Shown: positions 8,421 to 17,876, numbered from the stretch's first letter. The stretch: DNA of 36,955 bases from Allorhodopirellula solitaria (GCF_007859855.1 NZ_SJPK01000026.1:1-36955), one strand, 5' to 3'. Notes: generated from the letters alone by a model not told the origin. Made by a program: numbers and translations.

Positions 8421-9332
8421 ATGCCATACCTATTCACCTGCCCACACTGCCACACACGCACCGAAGTCGAGAACGAGTTCAGCGGCCAGTCCGGTGAGTG
8501 CGTGGTTTGTGGTCACGAAATCACACTGCCAAACTTCGCACCCGAAGCCCAATCGAGCACGCCAGGCAGTCAATCCACCGGCGGAAAGCGGCGCAAACGA
8601 TCGGCCGCCTGGGTCGTTGCTGCGGTCGTAGTACTGATGATCGCGGGGGCCGCGACGATTGCGATCGTGCGCGTCGGTGGTACGACGGCAACCCGCCTGC
8701 GGGAAGGCCGCACGCGAATTGCAAGCATCCGCAACCTTGAAACAATCGCCCAGGCGCTCAATGCCTATGCCGCCGACCACGGCACCTACCCTGCCCCATC
8801 TCTCTACAGTCCGGCAGGCAAGCCGACACTGTCATGGCGAGTGTCCATCCTGCCGTATCTCGGCGAAGAAGAACTCTATGACAGATTCGATTTGAGCAGC
8901 ACATGGGATAGTTCTCACAATCGTCGCATCGCCAACGAAGGCATGCCGTCGATCTACCGTCACCCCGATTCCGAATCCTGGTCAACCGAGGCGGTGTATC
9001 ACCTGGTTACCGGAGCGGGGACGTTATTCCCTGCGTCCCAGGCACTTGGCCCCAAGGACGCGGTCGATGGCGCTCGGCAAACGCTCCTGCTCGTCGAGAG
9101 CCCTGTTTCAACCATTTGGAGCGAGCCCGTTGACGTCGACTTCGCGATGTCAGGAGGGACAATCAATGCCGCTCAAGGCAACGACCTTGGCGGCCTCACC
9201 GATGGTGGTGTGTGCGTCGTCACGGTGGACGGTCGAGGCCATTTCCTCCCCGAGACAACCGCGCCGATGACCGTCAGCGCACTGATCACACCCCAGGGCG
9301 GCGAACCACTTCCCGATGACGTCCTGGACTGA
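8421..9332 (+). CDS. DUF1559-like membrane protein with N-terminal zinc ribbon
   Basis: A 303-aa protein in three parts. Residues 4-36 form a probable zinc ribbon with two Cys pairs (Cys7/Cys10 and Cys27/Cys30). A basic stretch and a single transmembrane helix follow at about 61-83. The remaining exported part contains NLETIAQALNAYAADHGTYP and LSWRVSILPYLGEEELYDRF, phrases typical of the DUF1559 (SBP_bac_10) proteins that are greatly expanded in planctomycetes. Most of those have a pilin-like processed N-terminus; this one does not and instead carries a cytoplasmic zinc ribbon. Function is unknown; a pseudopilin-like structural role is only an analogy. The ATG at 8421 opens the zinc ribbon directly. 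Confidence 0.8.
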   Translation: MPYLFTCPHCHTRTEVENEFSGQSGECVVCGHEITLPNFAPEAQSSTPGSQSTGGKRRKRSAAWVVAAVVVLMIAGAATIAIVRVGGTTATRLREGRTRIASIRNLETIAQALNAYAADHGTYPAPSLYSPAGKPTLSWRVSILPYLGEEELYDRFDLSSTWDSSHNRRIANEGMPSIYRHPDSESWSTEAVYHLVTGAGTLFPASQALGPKDAVDGARQTLLLVESPVSTIWSEPVDVDFAMSGGTINAAQGNDLGGLTDGGVCVVTVDGRGHFLPETTAPMTVSALITPQGGEPLPDDVLD

Positions 9333-9413
9333 ATGAGAGGGTCGTTTTGATCGGGCGTGTCCCCAATCGCGCGGTCTGTCGAGGTATCGTTGTCGGTCGC
9401 GAGGGCGGATCGA

Positions 9414-10526
9414 CTAGGAAAACATATCTTCGATCTGCTCGATATAGTCAAGAGCCTCTTCGGGTTGATCCACGTCGGCGCCTGGCACGCGGCCTTTGCG
9501 GTCACACTCGCCAAGATCGAGCAAGTCTTCGTAGTATGGGTGAGACACAAGCCGTCTTCGATGGCGAGCCCCAATCGAATGGTCACGCAGTTTGTGAACG
9601 TCCATGTGGTGGGCGATTAGCCATGCGGTGCGATCGGATATGAAACCGTCGAGTGCCTCCAGTCCCGCGGCAACGTGATCCTCCGGGTCAATCGCCTTAC
9701 CGACATCATGCAGCAACGCGGCTAGCAAAAACTCCTCGTCGTAGGGCATCGCATCCTTGGCCAACCCGTACACCTGCAAGCTATGAAAGAGGGCGTCACC
9801 CTCGGGATGCCAGCGGAGGTTCTGTTTCACGTTCTCCAGTGGCATCAGCAATGATAGAAACACGTTCATACGGTCCGGGCGTGCGTCCATCTCGGCGAGT
9901 CGCCCGGATTGGTCATTGGCATCGACCTCATGTTCGATCGCGATCAGGCGTTCGAGTTCATTCAAGCCAGCCCGTGCAATCGGCTTGCCCGTGATCGAGC
10001 AGCGAAACCGAAACCCGAGCAACGCAGGAGCATAGACCGTCAATTCGACCGGAAAGGAGTCCCGGACGTGCAGGTGAGTAAAGACACGCTGCTGACCATC
10101 TTTTTGAATGCGTTTCCGCTGCAGTTCGTAGCCGACACCGAGATCATCGAGCAGAATAGTGATTGAGTGAACGTTGGCGGTGAAGACATGGATATCAATA
10201 TCCGAGCCTTCTCGGATACTTCCCTTGAGCACACTGCCAATCAGTTTTGGATGAAATGGTGAGAGCTTTCTCAACCACCACGCCGCTCGCAATCGCATTT
10301 CGCACAATCGGGCGGGAGCTCCTGCAGCATCTTCACTGAGCCGCGTGAGCAATTGGACCTGCTCGCGAATCTCGGCATTGGACGGCAGATCGGCGGGTTT
10401 TACCCAGCCCCTATAAAGTCGCCGTGCGGCTTTTTGTTTGGCAGTGTAGTACTCGCTGACTTCACGCGAGTACATCAGACGTGCGGCCTCCCAAGCTATT
10501 TGGCGGCGCAGTTTGGTTGCAGGCAT
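9414..10526 (-). CDS. Nucleotidyltransferase-HD domain protein
   Basis: A 370-aa protein with an N-terminal helical region and a polymerase-beta-like nucleotidyltransferase motif at about residues 97-115 (GS...GSDIDIHVF, with Asp109 and Asp111 as likely metal ligands). An HD-type phosphohydrolase motif lies at about 245-310 (FHS with His248, LLHDVGKAID with His273/Asp274, then AHHMDVH). The order NT then HD resembles GlnD and some tRNA-modifying enzymes, but no ACT domains are present and the protein is shorter, so the substrate cannot be named. The ATG at 10526 was used; a TTG 42 bases upstream extends the frame without adding recognisable sequence. It probably acts in the cytoplasm, since no signal peptide is seen. 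Confidence 0.8.
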   Translation of the reverse strand: MPATKLRRQIAWEAARLMYSREVSEYYTAKQKAARRLYRGWVKPADLPSNAEIREQVQLLTRLSEDAAGAPARLCEMRLRAAWWLRKLSPFHPKLIGSVLKGSIREGSDIDIHVFTANVHSITILLDDLGVGYELQRKRIQKDGQQRVFTHLHVRDSFPVELTVYAPALLGFRFRCSITGKPIARAGLNELERLIAIEHEVDANDQSGRLAEMDARPDRMNVFLSLLMPLENVKQNLRWHPEGDALFHSLQVYGLAKDAMPYDEEFLLAALLHDVGKAIDPEDHVAAGLEALDGFISDRTAWLIAHHMDVHKLRDHSIGARHRRRLVSHPYYEDLLDLGECDRKGRVPGADVDQPEEALDYIEQIEDMFS

Positions 10527-10866
10527 TCCATGAGCTTGAACGGTGCAAGCTCGGTGCAAATCGAACAAAGAAGATGTTATGGATCAACGATGCTCGCTGA
10601 TTAGGGCGCGCGTGTCAAGTCAAATTGACTGTTCCAATGTCCTGAGTCGTGACAGCGACGGCAGATAGCCCCCCCCGGCGCGAGTCCGGGGTTCGGAAGA
10701 AAGCGAAACGGCGCCAGTCGCGAAGGACGTCGATTTAATACTGGCGTGTTCTACGAACGCTTCAGGTGCGATCTACCACCGCTGCCAGAGGACCAGCCCT
10801 ATTTGCTTGATCGAGAGGATGCTTACCGAGCGCTGAGGACGGATCGGCAGCGACTCGATCGTATCG
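10527..10866. other. Intergenic stretch with GC-rich hairpin
   Basis: Upstream region of the minus-strand NT-HD gene. It holds a run of eight C at 10669-10676 and an inverted repeat CCCCGG (10673-10678) / CCGGGG (10686-10691) with a 7-base loop. A short plus-strand open frame (10746-10943) overlaps its right part and is discussed with the next entry. No promoter can be called with confidence. Confidence 0.5.
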
Positions 10867-11190
10867 ATGGACACATTCGTCGGCAACATGCAAATCGCGC
10901 CGGAATATCTCGAGCAGAGGGAGTTCGAAGAATTTGTCGATGAGTGTGTCGTGACCAGCGATTCGTCAGATGCCAATGCTTCCATGAAACAACAACAGAT
11001 CGCTGTGCTCGCAATTTTTCGAGGCCGCCTGATTCTGGCGTTGGACCAAGTCCTCCCTCGGGCGGCAACGCAGCAATCGGTTTGGGCGGAGCAAGTCAAA
11101 GCCAGTCGCCTCGTTCTGAACCACCGGGGCACCGATTCCGAGTTTCATGCCCAATGCTCGAAGGGCTACAGGAAAATCACTAAGCGATGA
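10867..11190 (+). CDS. Hypothetical protein, possibly a frameshifted remnant
   Basis: A 107-aa frame with no family that I recognise. It begins MDTFVGNMQIAPEYLEQREF and contains one hydrophobic stretch (IAVLAIFRGRLILAL, about residues 45-59). Its amino-acid make-up looks more protein-like than the opposite-strand frames. Immediately upstream, frame 10746-10943 also reads like coding sequence for its first 45 residues (PPLPEDQPYLLDREDAYRAL) and then degenerates where this frame begins. The two could be one gene broken by a single-base frameshift near 10860, or two spurious frames. No ribosome binding site is obvious. It lies convergent to the beta-helix gene. Confidence 0.3.
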   Translation: MDTFVGNMQIAPEYLEQREFEEFVDECVVTSDSSDANASMKQQQIAVLAIFRGRLILALDQVLPRAATQQSVWAEQVKASRLVLNHRGTDSEFHAQCSKGYRKITKR

Positions 11191-11255
11191 GCCGACGATT
11201 GAGAAATTGAAAACCGCCCTGCCCTGCCCTGCCCCGTTGGATCACCGTGATGATC

Positions 11256-12413
11256 CTACTTAGAATCATCCCGCGACACTTCACCGTTGCCGCTGATCAA
11301 AATGCTTCGGCAACGCCCTTCCTCCCGGACAGACTCGGTGACCAATTTCGAGAATAGGTTTCCTGAAACGACGACTGCCTCACAGTTTTGTAACAGGACA
11401 CCGGTGGCCTCGTTTGGATTTTGCTCGGTTCTCGAAGGCTCGTCATCGCGTTTCTGCAGCGGCTTGCCAGCCGGATCGTTTCCGATCCACGTGTCGCTGA
11501 AATTGTTGGCACTGATCGTAATGCTGGCCGACGGTTCGCGAACCGCAATTGCCGCGTTCTTGACGATCGTGAATGTGTTGGCCGAAATTGCGCAGCCATG
11601 AGCGTCACGCAGATCAATTCCGCCCGCAAAATCATGCGCGATGACGTTGGCAGACATCGTCGTTCCGTAACAATCACGGTCTAGCACGATTGCCCAGCCC
11701 TGGCATTCTTCAATCATGTTGGACGCCACGACACTGCCGTACGTGTTCTCAATGACGACGCCATCGCCAAGATGGTCATCCAGGTTGTTGCCGCTCATGG
11801 CGAGGTTGAACGAATCGATGCAGCGTACGCCATCCTGGTTCTCCTCGAACTGGTTAGCCGACACGATGATGTCATGGCAGGCTTCAATTTGCAGCCCCGT
11901 CTGTTTGTTATAAGTAAATAAATTGTTGCTGATCCGCGGGTCTTCATAGCAGTAATGAAGCTTGACACCATCTCCACCGTGATAGCTACTGGTCACACCG
12001 TGGACAAAAATCTCTTCGATATAGCGAGCTTCGATTCCCGCTCCGCTCTTGTCGTTGCCGGTAACGCGCAGGTTAGCGATGCTGACGCGCCAAAGGCGAT
12101 CTTTGCTCGGAGTCGTTTTGCCAGCGAAGTCCGGGTTCTCGATCAAGATCGCTGGTTGGCCGTCTGTGTTCTGATTGATCAGGTGCGTCGCCGTTCCATC
12201 GCCGACGACGCGTGTGTCCCCCGTCTTGATCCGGAGCGGTTGAGTGATTTCGTACTTGCCGGCCGGAATGCGCAACACGCCACCGGCGCTCGGAATTGCA
12301 TCGGCGGCTGCCTGCAACGAATCGTATTCACTCGCATCGATAGCTTCTTGGGCGTGCAACGGGACACCCGCTAACAGCGAGAGGATGACAATGACGACGT
12401 GTCTTAGAAACAT
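11256..12413 (-). CDS. Secreted right-handed parallel beta-helix protein
   Basis: A 385-aa exported protein. Signal peptide MFLRHVVIVILSLLAGVPLHAQ is followed by repeated coils of about 22-25 residues with the pattern 'I..N.F......G......' (for example ISNNLFTYNKQTG, VSANQFEENQDG, MSGNNLDDHLGDG, ISANTFTIVKNAA). This is the hallmark of right-handed parallel beta-helices in pectate-lyase-like and other polysaccharide-active proteins. No catalytic residues can be assigned, so it may be an enzyme acting on algal polysaccharide or a structural surface protein. The start at 12413 is chosen because it opens the signal peptide. It lies 30 bp after the heme-binding dehydrogenase gene on the same strand and is probably co-transcribed with it. 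Confidence 0.78.
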   Translation of the reverse strand: MFLRHVVIVILSLLAGVPLHAQEAIDASEYDSLQAAADAIPSAGGVLRIPAGKYEITQPLRIKTGDTRVVGDGTATHLINQNTDGQPAILIENPDFAGKTTPSKDRLWRVSIANLRVTGNDKSGAGIEARYIEEIFVHGVTSSYHGGDGVKLHYCYEDPRISNNLFTYNKQTGLQIEACHDIIVSANQFEENQDGVRCIDSFNLAMSGNNLDDHLGDGVVIENTYGSVVASNMIEECQGWAIVLDRDCYGTTMSANVIAHDFAGGIDLRDAHGCAISANTFTIVKNAAIAVREPSASITISANNFSDTWIGNDPAGKPLQKRDDEPSRTEQNPNEATGVLLQNCEAVVVSGNLFSKLVTESVREEGRCRSILISGNGEVSRDDSK

Positions 12414-12443
12414 GAGATGTGATCCTAGGTAGGGAGGGTCCAT

Positions 12444-15400
12444 CTAGTGACTGATGGGCTGGGAGATTCGCAAGTAGGCAAAAAAGTCACGTAGCTGTTC
12501 GTCGGTGAACTCGTCGAGCAATCCGTTGGGCATGAGGCTGCGACCGACCGGTTCGATCGATTCGATGTCGTCTCGCTCGACGCGGATGTCTTCCCCTGAT
12601 TTCCCTCGCAACGTGACGACCTGGTTATCTTGATCGGTGAGAAAGCCTGTCAGGATCCTGCCGTCGAGCGTCAGTACCATAACCTGTTCGAACCCTTCCC
12701 GAATCTCAGCACTCGGTTGCACGATACTGCTCAGCAACGTACCCAAGTTTCCACGCTGGTAGGGAGTCAGGTCAGGGCCGACGGCACCGCCTTTGTGGAA
12801 CAGTTGGTGGCAGGCAGCACACTGCGTCATGAAGATCGACTCCCCAGCATATGGGTTGCCGGTACCGTCCTGCACCACGGCGCGAAGTCGCTCGATCTGC
12901 GCGATCGCATCGGCCTGGCTTTGCTTCTCGCTCGGCCCGAACTCTTGCTCGGCGAGGCTGGCAACGTGTGCATCCCGATGCCGTCGGAGCTGCTCAACGA
13001 CATCGCTTGGAATCACGGCCGGCGCCACATCGCCGTTGGCAACGGCGTCGATCAGCTGGCGCGTCCACTCCGGTCGGCTGAGCAGGCAATCGAGTAAGGC
13101 GGGGCGGACCTCGTCAGAGAACGAGGCAAAATGATTGACCAACTGCCTGCCAATCGATTTGTCTTCAAAAGCAGAGACGGCTGTCAGGGCAGCACGTTGG
13201 AGACCTGCATCCCCCGCCGAGACGGACACGTCGAGCAGAGCCTCCCGAGCACCCTGTGAGGTGACCTCGCCGAGAATTCTCGCGATCGAAATCCGCTCTT
13301 CAGTGTTGGCGTCTTTGTTTTGTAATAGCGCCACTGCTTTCTCGCCTGCGTCGGTGTCACCCAGGCGAACGTTCAGTTCCAGTGAAGACCTACCACTATC
13401 CACCAGCGTCTCGACCAGTTCCTCGGGCAGCCCCACCATTCGCCGTCCGGCGAACGCGAGTTCGAATCCCGCCAACAACGCGTCGACCTGCTCTTGGCTG
13501 TCGGCGAGTTTTAGCAGCTGAGCACATTGCTGCAGGTCACGATGGCCTCCCTTGAGCGCCAGAGCACGCATGATGCGGGGGAGAATATGCTCAACGACGA
13601 TCGGTCTACGCCGAAACGTGGGGTCATCGAAGACTGCCATGACCGCGTCACGATCTTGGTCGAGGTTCTTCTCCAGTACCCACCAACACATCAACGGAAC
13701 GTAGGTGTCGTTCATGTCTTCGTCATGCTCGAGGACAGCCGAAACGAGCGTGAGAGCCTGATCCACGGGGAGTCGACGTGCCGAAGCAGCGATCTGAGAT
13801 CGAACCTCGGCATCGGTTTCGCTTTGAGCCTGCACCAAGATCGCCGAGAACAATTCCTCGGCAACCCGAGCTGGACCGCTGGAAGAGGCCCGCTCACCGA
13901 GGCTATCGGTCAATCCGATCACTTCGCGTTTATGGGCGAATCCGATGTCGTCGCAGACCAACCGGATCGTCCAGTAGCGTACCAGCGGCACACTGTGGGC
14001 AATTCCTGCTAGCGCCGTTTTGTGATCGAGCCCAAAGCCTTGGTACAACGCCCACAAGGCCGCCAATGATTCGCGTGAGTTGCCATCGACAATAAGCTGT
14101 CGTAGCTTCGCCGCTGTGGAGGGATCCTTGCGTTCACCGAGCAGCCGCACGGCGGTGTGTCGATGCCACCGGTTGGGATGGTCGAGCAAGGAGACCAATT
14201 CATCAGAGCTTTTGGCATCGAGGTTGAGATCGCTCTCCAGCGATTCTTGCTGCCCCCGCAAGCGAAAGATGCGCCCGGTCGTGGGATCGATTTGACTCTG
14301 GTAGTGCTGGCCGTGCGCAATGTAGTGCTCGTAGAAGTCTGCGATCAGGACCGACCCGTCGGGCGCGTTGGCGATGTAGACCGGCCGGAACGCGTGATCG
14401 CCCGAGGTCAAAACTTTTTCGGTATCGGATGTCGTGAAGGTCGCTCCTTCAACGATCCGTTTGCTGCCGATCACGAAATTATGCAGTGGCTCGACACTGA
14501 AAAAAGTGTCGTGGTACTTCGCCGGCATCGCAGTGGATTCCACGAGGGTGGCGAAGTGAGTGAATCGCGGTATCGGCTGTTCGGTAGCCATGTGCGGCAA
14601 GTGCCCGAACGCGAACTCATTGCGCACCGGCCCGAACTTGTTCGGGGTCGTTCCCTGCATCAAGTGCAACCCTCCCTGGAGGTAGTGCCATCCTCGAGTC
14701 CTGCCGCCGTTGTTGCCTGTGAACAGCCGACCGCCCGAGTCGACCTCGAGACCAAAGTTATTCCCACCACCCTCGGAGAAGATCTCAAAGCGATGGGTTT
14801 CGGGGTGGTATCGCCATACCATGCAACCTTGGAAGTAGATGCCAGGATCGTCGGGTGGATCGATTCCAGGCCGCGTCACGTGGCAACTCGTCGTGCTGCC
14901 CTGGGCACCATAGAGCCATCCATCCATCCCCCATACCAAGCCGTTAGCGACCGAGTGGGAGTCCTCCAAACCGAAACCTTGGAGATGGACGACCGGAGGC
15001 CCGTCGGGCACATCGTCAAAATCGGCATCCGGGTAAAACAACAGGTACGGCGTGTGCATGACCCAGACGCCGCCGCGACCACGAATCGCCGCATTGGCCA
15101 TGTTCAGCTCATCCTGAAATACCTCGTGCTTGTCGTACTGGCCGTCGCCGTCGGTGTCTTCATGAATCGAAATGACGTCGCGACCGCGATCATGATGGGG
15201 TGGCGGGGGCGGGACACGATCGTAATGTGAGCGATAATACTTGTCCCGACTGATCATCTTCAGACCCGCGGGATACGGGTACTGCCGGTACTGGGAAATC
15301 CATAAACGCCCCCGCGAATCGAAACTGAAGTGCGTGGGCTGGGCAACCACTGGTTCACTGAGCAGGAGTTCGATCGCCAGGTCATCCGGAGTCGCCATTT

Positions 15401-16034
15401 CCGCGAGCGAATCGGCTGGAGACATTTTGTCCCCATGCACGAGTGTGTCGGCTTCGCCGAGGACACGACTGGATTCGTGAAACGACTCGAACGCTGATGG
15501 CATCGGTTTTTGCTGCACGGCGCCGTCCGACTCAGGCGGCTCATCGCCCTGCTGGAACTCCCAATCCCCTGCGAAAACGCACTCCCAAAAGTAGTTCATG
15601 ACAAACGGTGCTTCGGAGAGAAAGCCGCCTTTGCCCTCGGGGTGGTAGACCCGCACACGGATTTCGTTCCATTGCTCGGCCACCAAGCTTCCCGAGGGTA
15701 TTTTATAGCGATGGTTTCCGTCCCGGCCATCGACATACTCAGGTGGGAACGATCCACCACCGCCTAGCCTTTTGCCATTGATGAAAACTTCGTGAGCACC
15801 CGGCAGATCGCGGATATTGAGGATCACCGATTCGCCAAACAAGTCCCGTTCGTGCTTGCTGAAAAAGCTGGGGTGCGGTTTGAACCAGGTCCGGTACCAC
15901 GCATAGCCAGCAATCTCTTGCTCGCCCGGGACGGTTACTGTTTCCCACTGCGCCGCCGTCGTCGGCGGTGAAGCGGCAGCTATCGACAAGCATAGAAAGC
16001 ATGCGGCAGAGAGTCGGAAAGAAGCGTGGTTCAT
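12444..16034 (-). CDS. PVC-type heme-binding membrane-bound dehydrogenase, HEAT-like
   Basis: A 1196-aa exported protein. After a signal peptide (about residues 1-28) comes a beta-sandwich resembling the sugar-binding domain of glycosidases (WETVTVPGEQE...YRTWFKP...INGKRLGG). A beta-propeller of the TIGR02604 (Piru_Ver) type follows at about 200-600, with calcium-loop-like DTDGDGQYD and HFSFDSRGRLW. Helical HEAT-like repeats cover about 600-1000, then a C-terminal TIGR02603-type cytochrome domain with CAACH (Cys1072, Cys1075, His1076) ending in LRDFFAYLR. Such proteins are abundant in Planctomycetes and Verrucomicrobia and are presumed to oxidise sugars or similar substrates in the periplasm, passing electrons to heme. 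The substrate is not known. The following beta-helix gene suggests a role in polysaccharide use. Confidence 0.88.
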   Translation of the reverse strand: MNHASFRLSAACFLCLSIAAASPPTTAAQWETVTVPGEQEIAGYAWYRTWFKPHPSFFSKHERDLFGESVILNIRDLPGAHEVFINGKRLGGGGSFPPEYVDGRDGNHRYKIPSGSLVAEQWNEIRVRVYHPEGKGGFLSEAPFVMNYFWECVFAGDWEFQQGDEPPESDGAVQQKPMPSAFESFHESSRVLGEADTLVHGDKMSPADSLAEMATPDDLAIELLLSEPVVAQPTHFSFDSRGRLWISQYRQYPYPAGLKMISRDKYYRSHYDRVPPPPPHHDRGRDVISIHEDTDGDGQYDKHEVFQDELNMANAAIRGRGGVWVMHTPYLLFYPDADFDDVPDGPPVVHLQGFGLEDSHSVANGLVWGMDGWLYGAQGSTTSCHVTRPGIDPPDDPGIYFQGCMVWRYHPETHRFEIFSEGGGNNFGLEVDSGGRLFTGNNGGRTRGWHYLQGGLHLMQGTTPNKFGPVRNEFAFGHLPHMATEQPIPRFTHFATLVESTAMPAKYHDTFFSVEPLHNFVIGSKRIVEGATFTTSDTEKVLTSGDHAFRPVYIANAPDGSVLIADFYEHYIAHGQHYQSQIDPTTGRIFRLRGQQESLESDLNLDAKSSDELVSLLDHPNRWHRHTAVRLLGERKDPSTAAKLRQLIVDGNSRESLAALWALYQGFGLDHKTALAGIAHSVPLVRYWTIRLVCDDIGFAHKREVIGLTDSLGERASSSGPARVAEELFSAILVQAQSETDAEVRSQIAASARRLPVDQALTLVSAVLEHDEDMNDTYVPLMCWWVLEKNLDQDRDAVMAVFDDPTFRRRPIVVEHILPRIMRALALKGGHRDLQQCAQLLKLADSQEQVDALLAGFELAFAGRRMVGLPEELVETLVDSGRSSLELNVRLGDTDAGEKAVALLQNKDANTEERISIARILGEVTSQGAREALLDVSVSAGDAGLQRAALTAVSAFEDKSIGRQLVNHFASFSDEVRPALLDCLLSRPEWTRQLIDAVANGDVAPAVIPSDVVEQLRRHRDAHVASLAEQEFGPSEKQSQADAIAQIERLRAVVQDGTGNPYAGESIFMTQCAACHQLFHKGGAVGPDLTPYQRGNLGTLLSSIVQPSAEIREGFEQVMVLTLDGRILTGFLTDQDNQVVTLRGKSGEDIRVERDDIESIEPVGRSLMPNGLLDEFTDEQLRDFFAYLRISQPISH

Positions 16035-16250
16035 CGTGGATCAATATTGGCGATGGAAACAGAACGTGAGCAGCGTCTCAACACCATGGATACGGTACCA
16101 GAAGGACTGAGGCTGGTGTTGTTCCAGCGTGCGCAATGCGTCCCGTTCGCATCCCGCACGATCACCGAAATGCGTATCTGGCCTGCTGTTCTGCTACGAT
16201 GACTGCCGCCCTATATTCTGCCACGTGCCCACTCATATTCGAGACAGCAA

Positions 16251-17876
16251 TTGTTCCGCCATCCATCGTTTTTCCCCGGTCGATCCGTTGCCTTACTAAT
16301 CGCTGTGATCCTGCAGTGCGCATATCCCATTGAAGGTCCGGCTCAACAAGCAAGTGTCCAACCACAGTCGCTGACATTTCGCCGTCAAGCTACACGGCGA
16401 ATGATTTTTGATCGGGCCCAGCAGATCCCACTAGCATCCATGCTGCCCGCGAAGGTCGTTAATCTCGATTTGATGCACCCGAAGGTTGGTGAGCAAATCA
16501 ACGAAACCGCGTGTTCGATCGAGGATGGCAAACTGGTAATCACATCTGGTGACCATGCGGCAACCTCTCAGCGGTGGATCGGAGGTTTCAATCCGTTCGC
16601 AACTTATGAAATAGGCTTGCGGGAATGCGATGGCACTGGGCGTATCGGGCTGCGTTTAAGCGAACCGGACGAGCAGGAATATCTCTCTGCCTGCATTGTG
16701 GTCGCAGACGGCGAGTGCCAAGCTGTTGAGTGGATCGTGAGGAAGGCAGGACAGGAGGTAAGCCGACAATCATTCGCTTGGCCCGAGGACGCTCCTCGCA
16801 CAGGGGCGATGCGATTGCGTGTGCAGATGTTAGCTGTCGGGGCGAATCTTTACATCGAATCGAAAGGAAAATCGACCCTGGTTGGTTACCCCGACTTCAA
16901 TGATCACCTCGAACTGCGGCGCCGAGATTTGATCAGTCGCTTCGAGTATCGCTTATTCAGCGATCTCGAGCCAAACTCCTCCGTACAGGTTGATGAAGCG
17001 ATCTCGGCATTGACGCCAGGTTGCGGCCAAGCCGACATCCGTGCGATCACGAACCAAAATGGCGAGCCACTGCTGGATCAGGGCCGCATTTGGATAACGA
17101 TGACGGTGCGAGGCCGCGGGCTGCCCCATCCCATGCAGGGAGTGTTCTCAATGAACCCTTCTGTGTTCGATCTGAAATTCGAGGGAATCATTGTTTTTGA
17201 CATGGATGACGGACTCTGGCGAAATGAACTCGCCTCACATCTGTTCTACGACGAACCGTCCGGCCAATGGCGTGGCTGGACGACCGGGTTCAGTGCCCTG
17301 GGGACGAAATCGAAGCAAGAGGCGAAGGCGATCCTTGCGGTGTGGAGTGATCGTGACCCGCGGCGAGGTTTCTCCATCATGCGAGCCAAACCGATCGGTC
17401 TAACCGGACAGCATGAAGACCCGCATGGCGTTTTCGATACCGAAGCAGGCAAATGGAGGCTGTTGTTGTCCGAGAAAGCGGGCAAGTATCGTGCAGGTCT
17501 ATGGGAGTCCGACCATTGGGATCGCGGCTACGAGCGACTGGCCGGGCCTGTGGAAATGGACAGCACCGGCACACTCATCCAGAAGGTCGGCGCCGATCGC
17601 TATATTTTCTTCGGCAGCGCCGATCGGAAGGTCTACATCCGCTCCTATCCGGAGATGGAACCTGTCGGGGAACTGGACGTGCACCTGCCCCCGTGGAACG
17701 AAAAGACAGGAACGCGGATTTGGCCCAACATCATCCCTCTTCCAGATGGCTATCCCGCGCCCTACATCGCCTTGATGATGGACCGTCAGAACTATCCTGG
17801 GATGCCACCCCGCAACTGGACTTACGGAGCGATGTACCTCTTCCACGCTCAACTGCCGAAATCCACCTCGGACTAG
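16251..17876 (+). CDS. Secreted protein, possible glycosidase-like beta-propeller
   Basis: A 541-aa exported protein that I cannot assign firmly. It has a signal peptide (PGRSVALLIAVILQCAYPIEGPAQ), then a beta-rich region to about residue 250 that could be a jelly-roll (IGLRECDGTGRIGLRLSEPDEQEY). The C-terminal part has repeated blade-like phrases (ASHLFYDEPSGQWRGWTTGF, PHGVFDTEAGKWRLLLSEKA, TLIQKVGADRYIFFGSADRK). These recall five-bladed propeller glycoside hydrolases (GH32/43/62-like), but a catalytic acid set cannot be confirmed. The TTG at 16251 is the only start that keeps the signal peptide; no clear ribosome binding site precedes it. The gene is divergent from the heme-binding dehydrogenase, with a 216-bp shared region, and converges on the oxidoreductase gene. 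Confidence 0.65.
   Translation: MFRHPSFFPGRSVALLIAVILQCAYPIEGPAQQASVQPQSLTFRRQATRRMIFDRAQQIPLASMLPAKVVNLDLMHPKVGEQINETACSIEDGKLVITSGDHAATSQRWIGGFNPFATYEIGLRECDGTGRIGLRLSEPDEQEYLSACIVVADGECQAVEWIVRKAGQEVSRQSFAWPEDAPRTGAMRLRVQMLAVGANLYIESKGKSTLVGYPDFNDHLELRRRDLISRFEYRLFSDLEPNSSVQVDEAISALTPGCGQADIRAITNQNGEPLLDQGRIWITMTVRGRGLPHPMQGVFSMNPSVFDLKFEGIIVFDMDDGLWRNELASHLFYDEPSGQWRGWTTGFSALGTKSKQEAKAILAVWSDRDPRRGFSIMRAKPIGLTGQHEDPHGVFDTEAGKWRLLLSEKAGKYRAGLWESDHWDRGYERLAGPVEMDSTGTLIQKVGADRYIFFGSADRKVYIRSYPEMEPVGELDVHLPPWNEKTGTRIWPNIIPLPDGYPAPYIALMMDRQNYPGMPPRNWTYGAMYLFHAQLPKSTSD

Noticed and set aside
14157-15230. A 357-codon plus-strand open frame
   Set aside because: Antisense to the propeller part of the heme-binding dehydrogenase, whose reading frame carries all recognisable domains.
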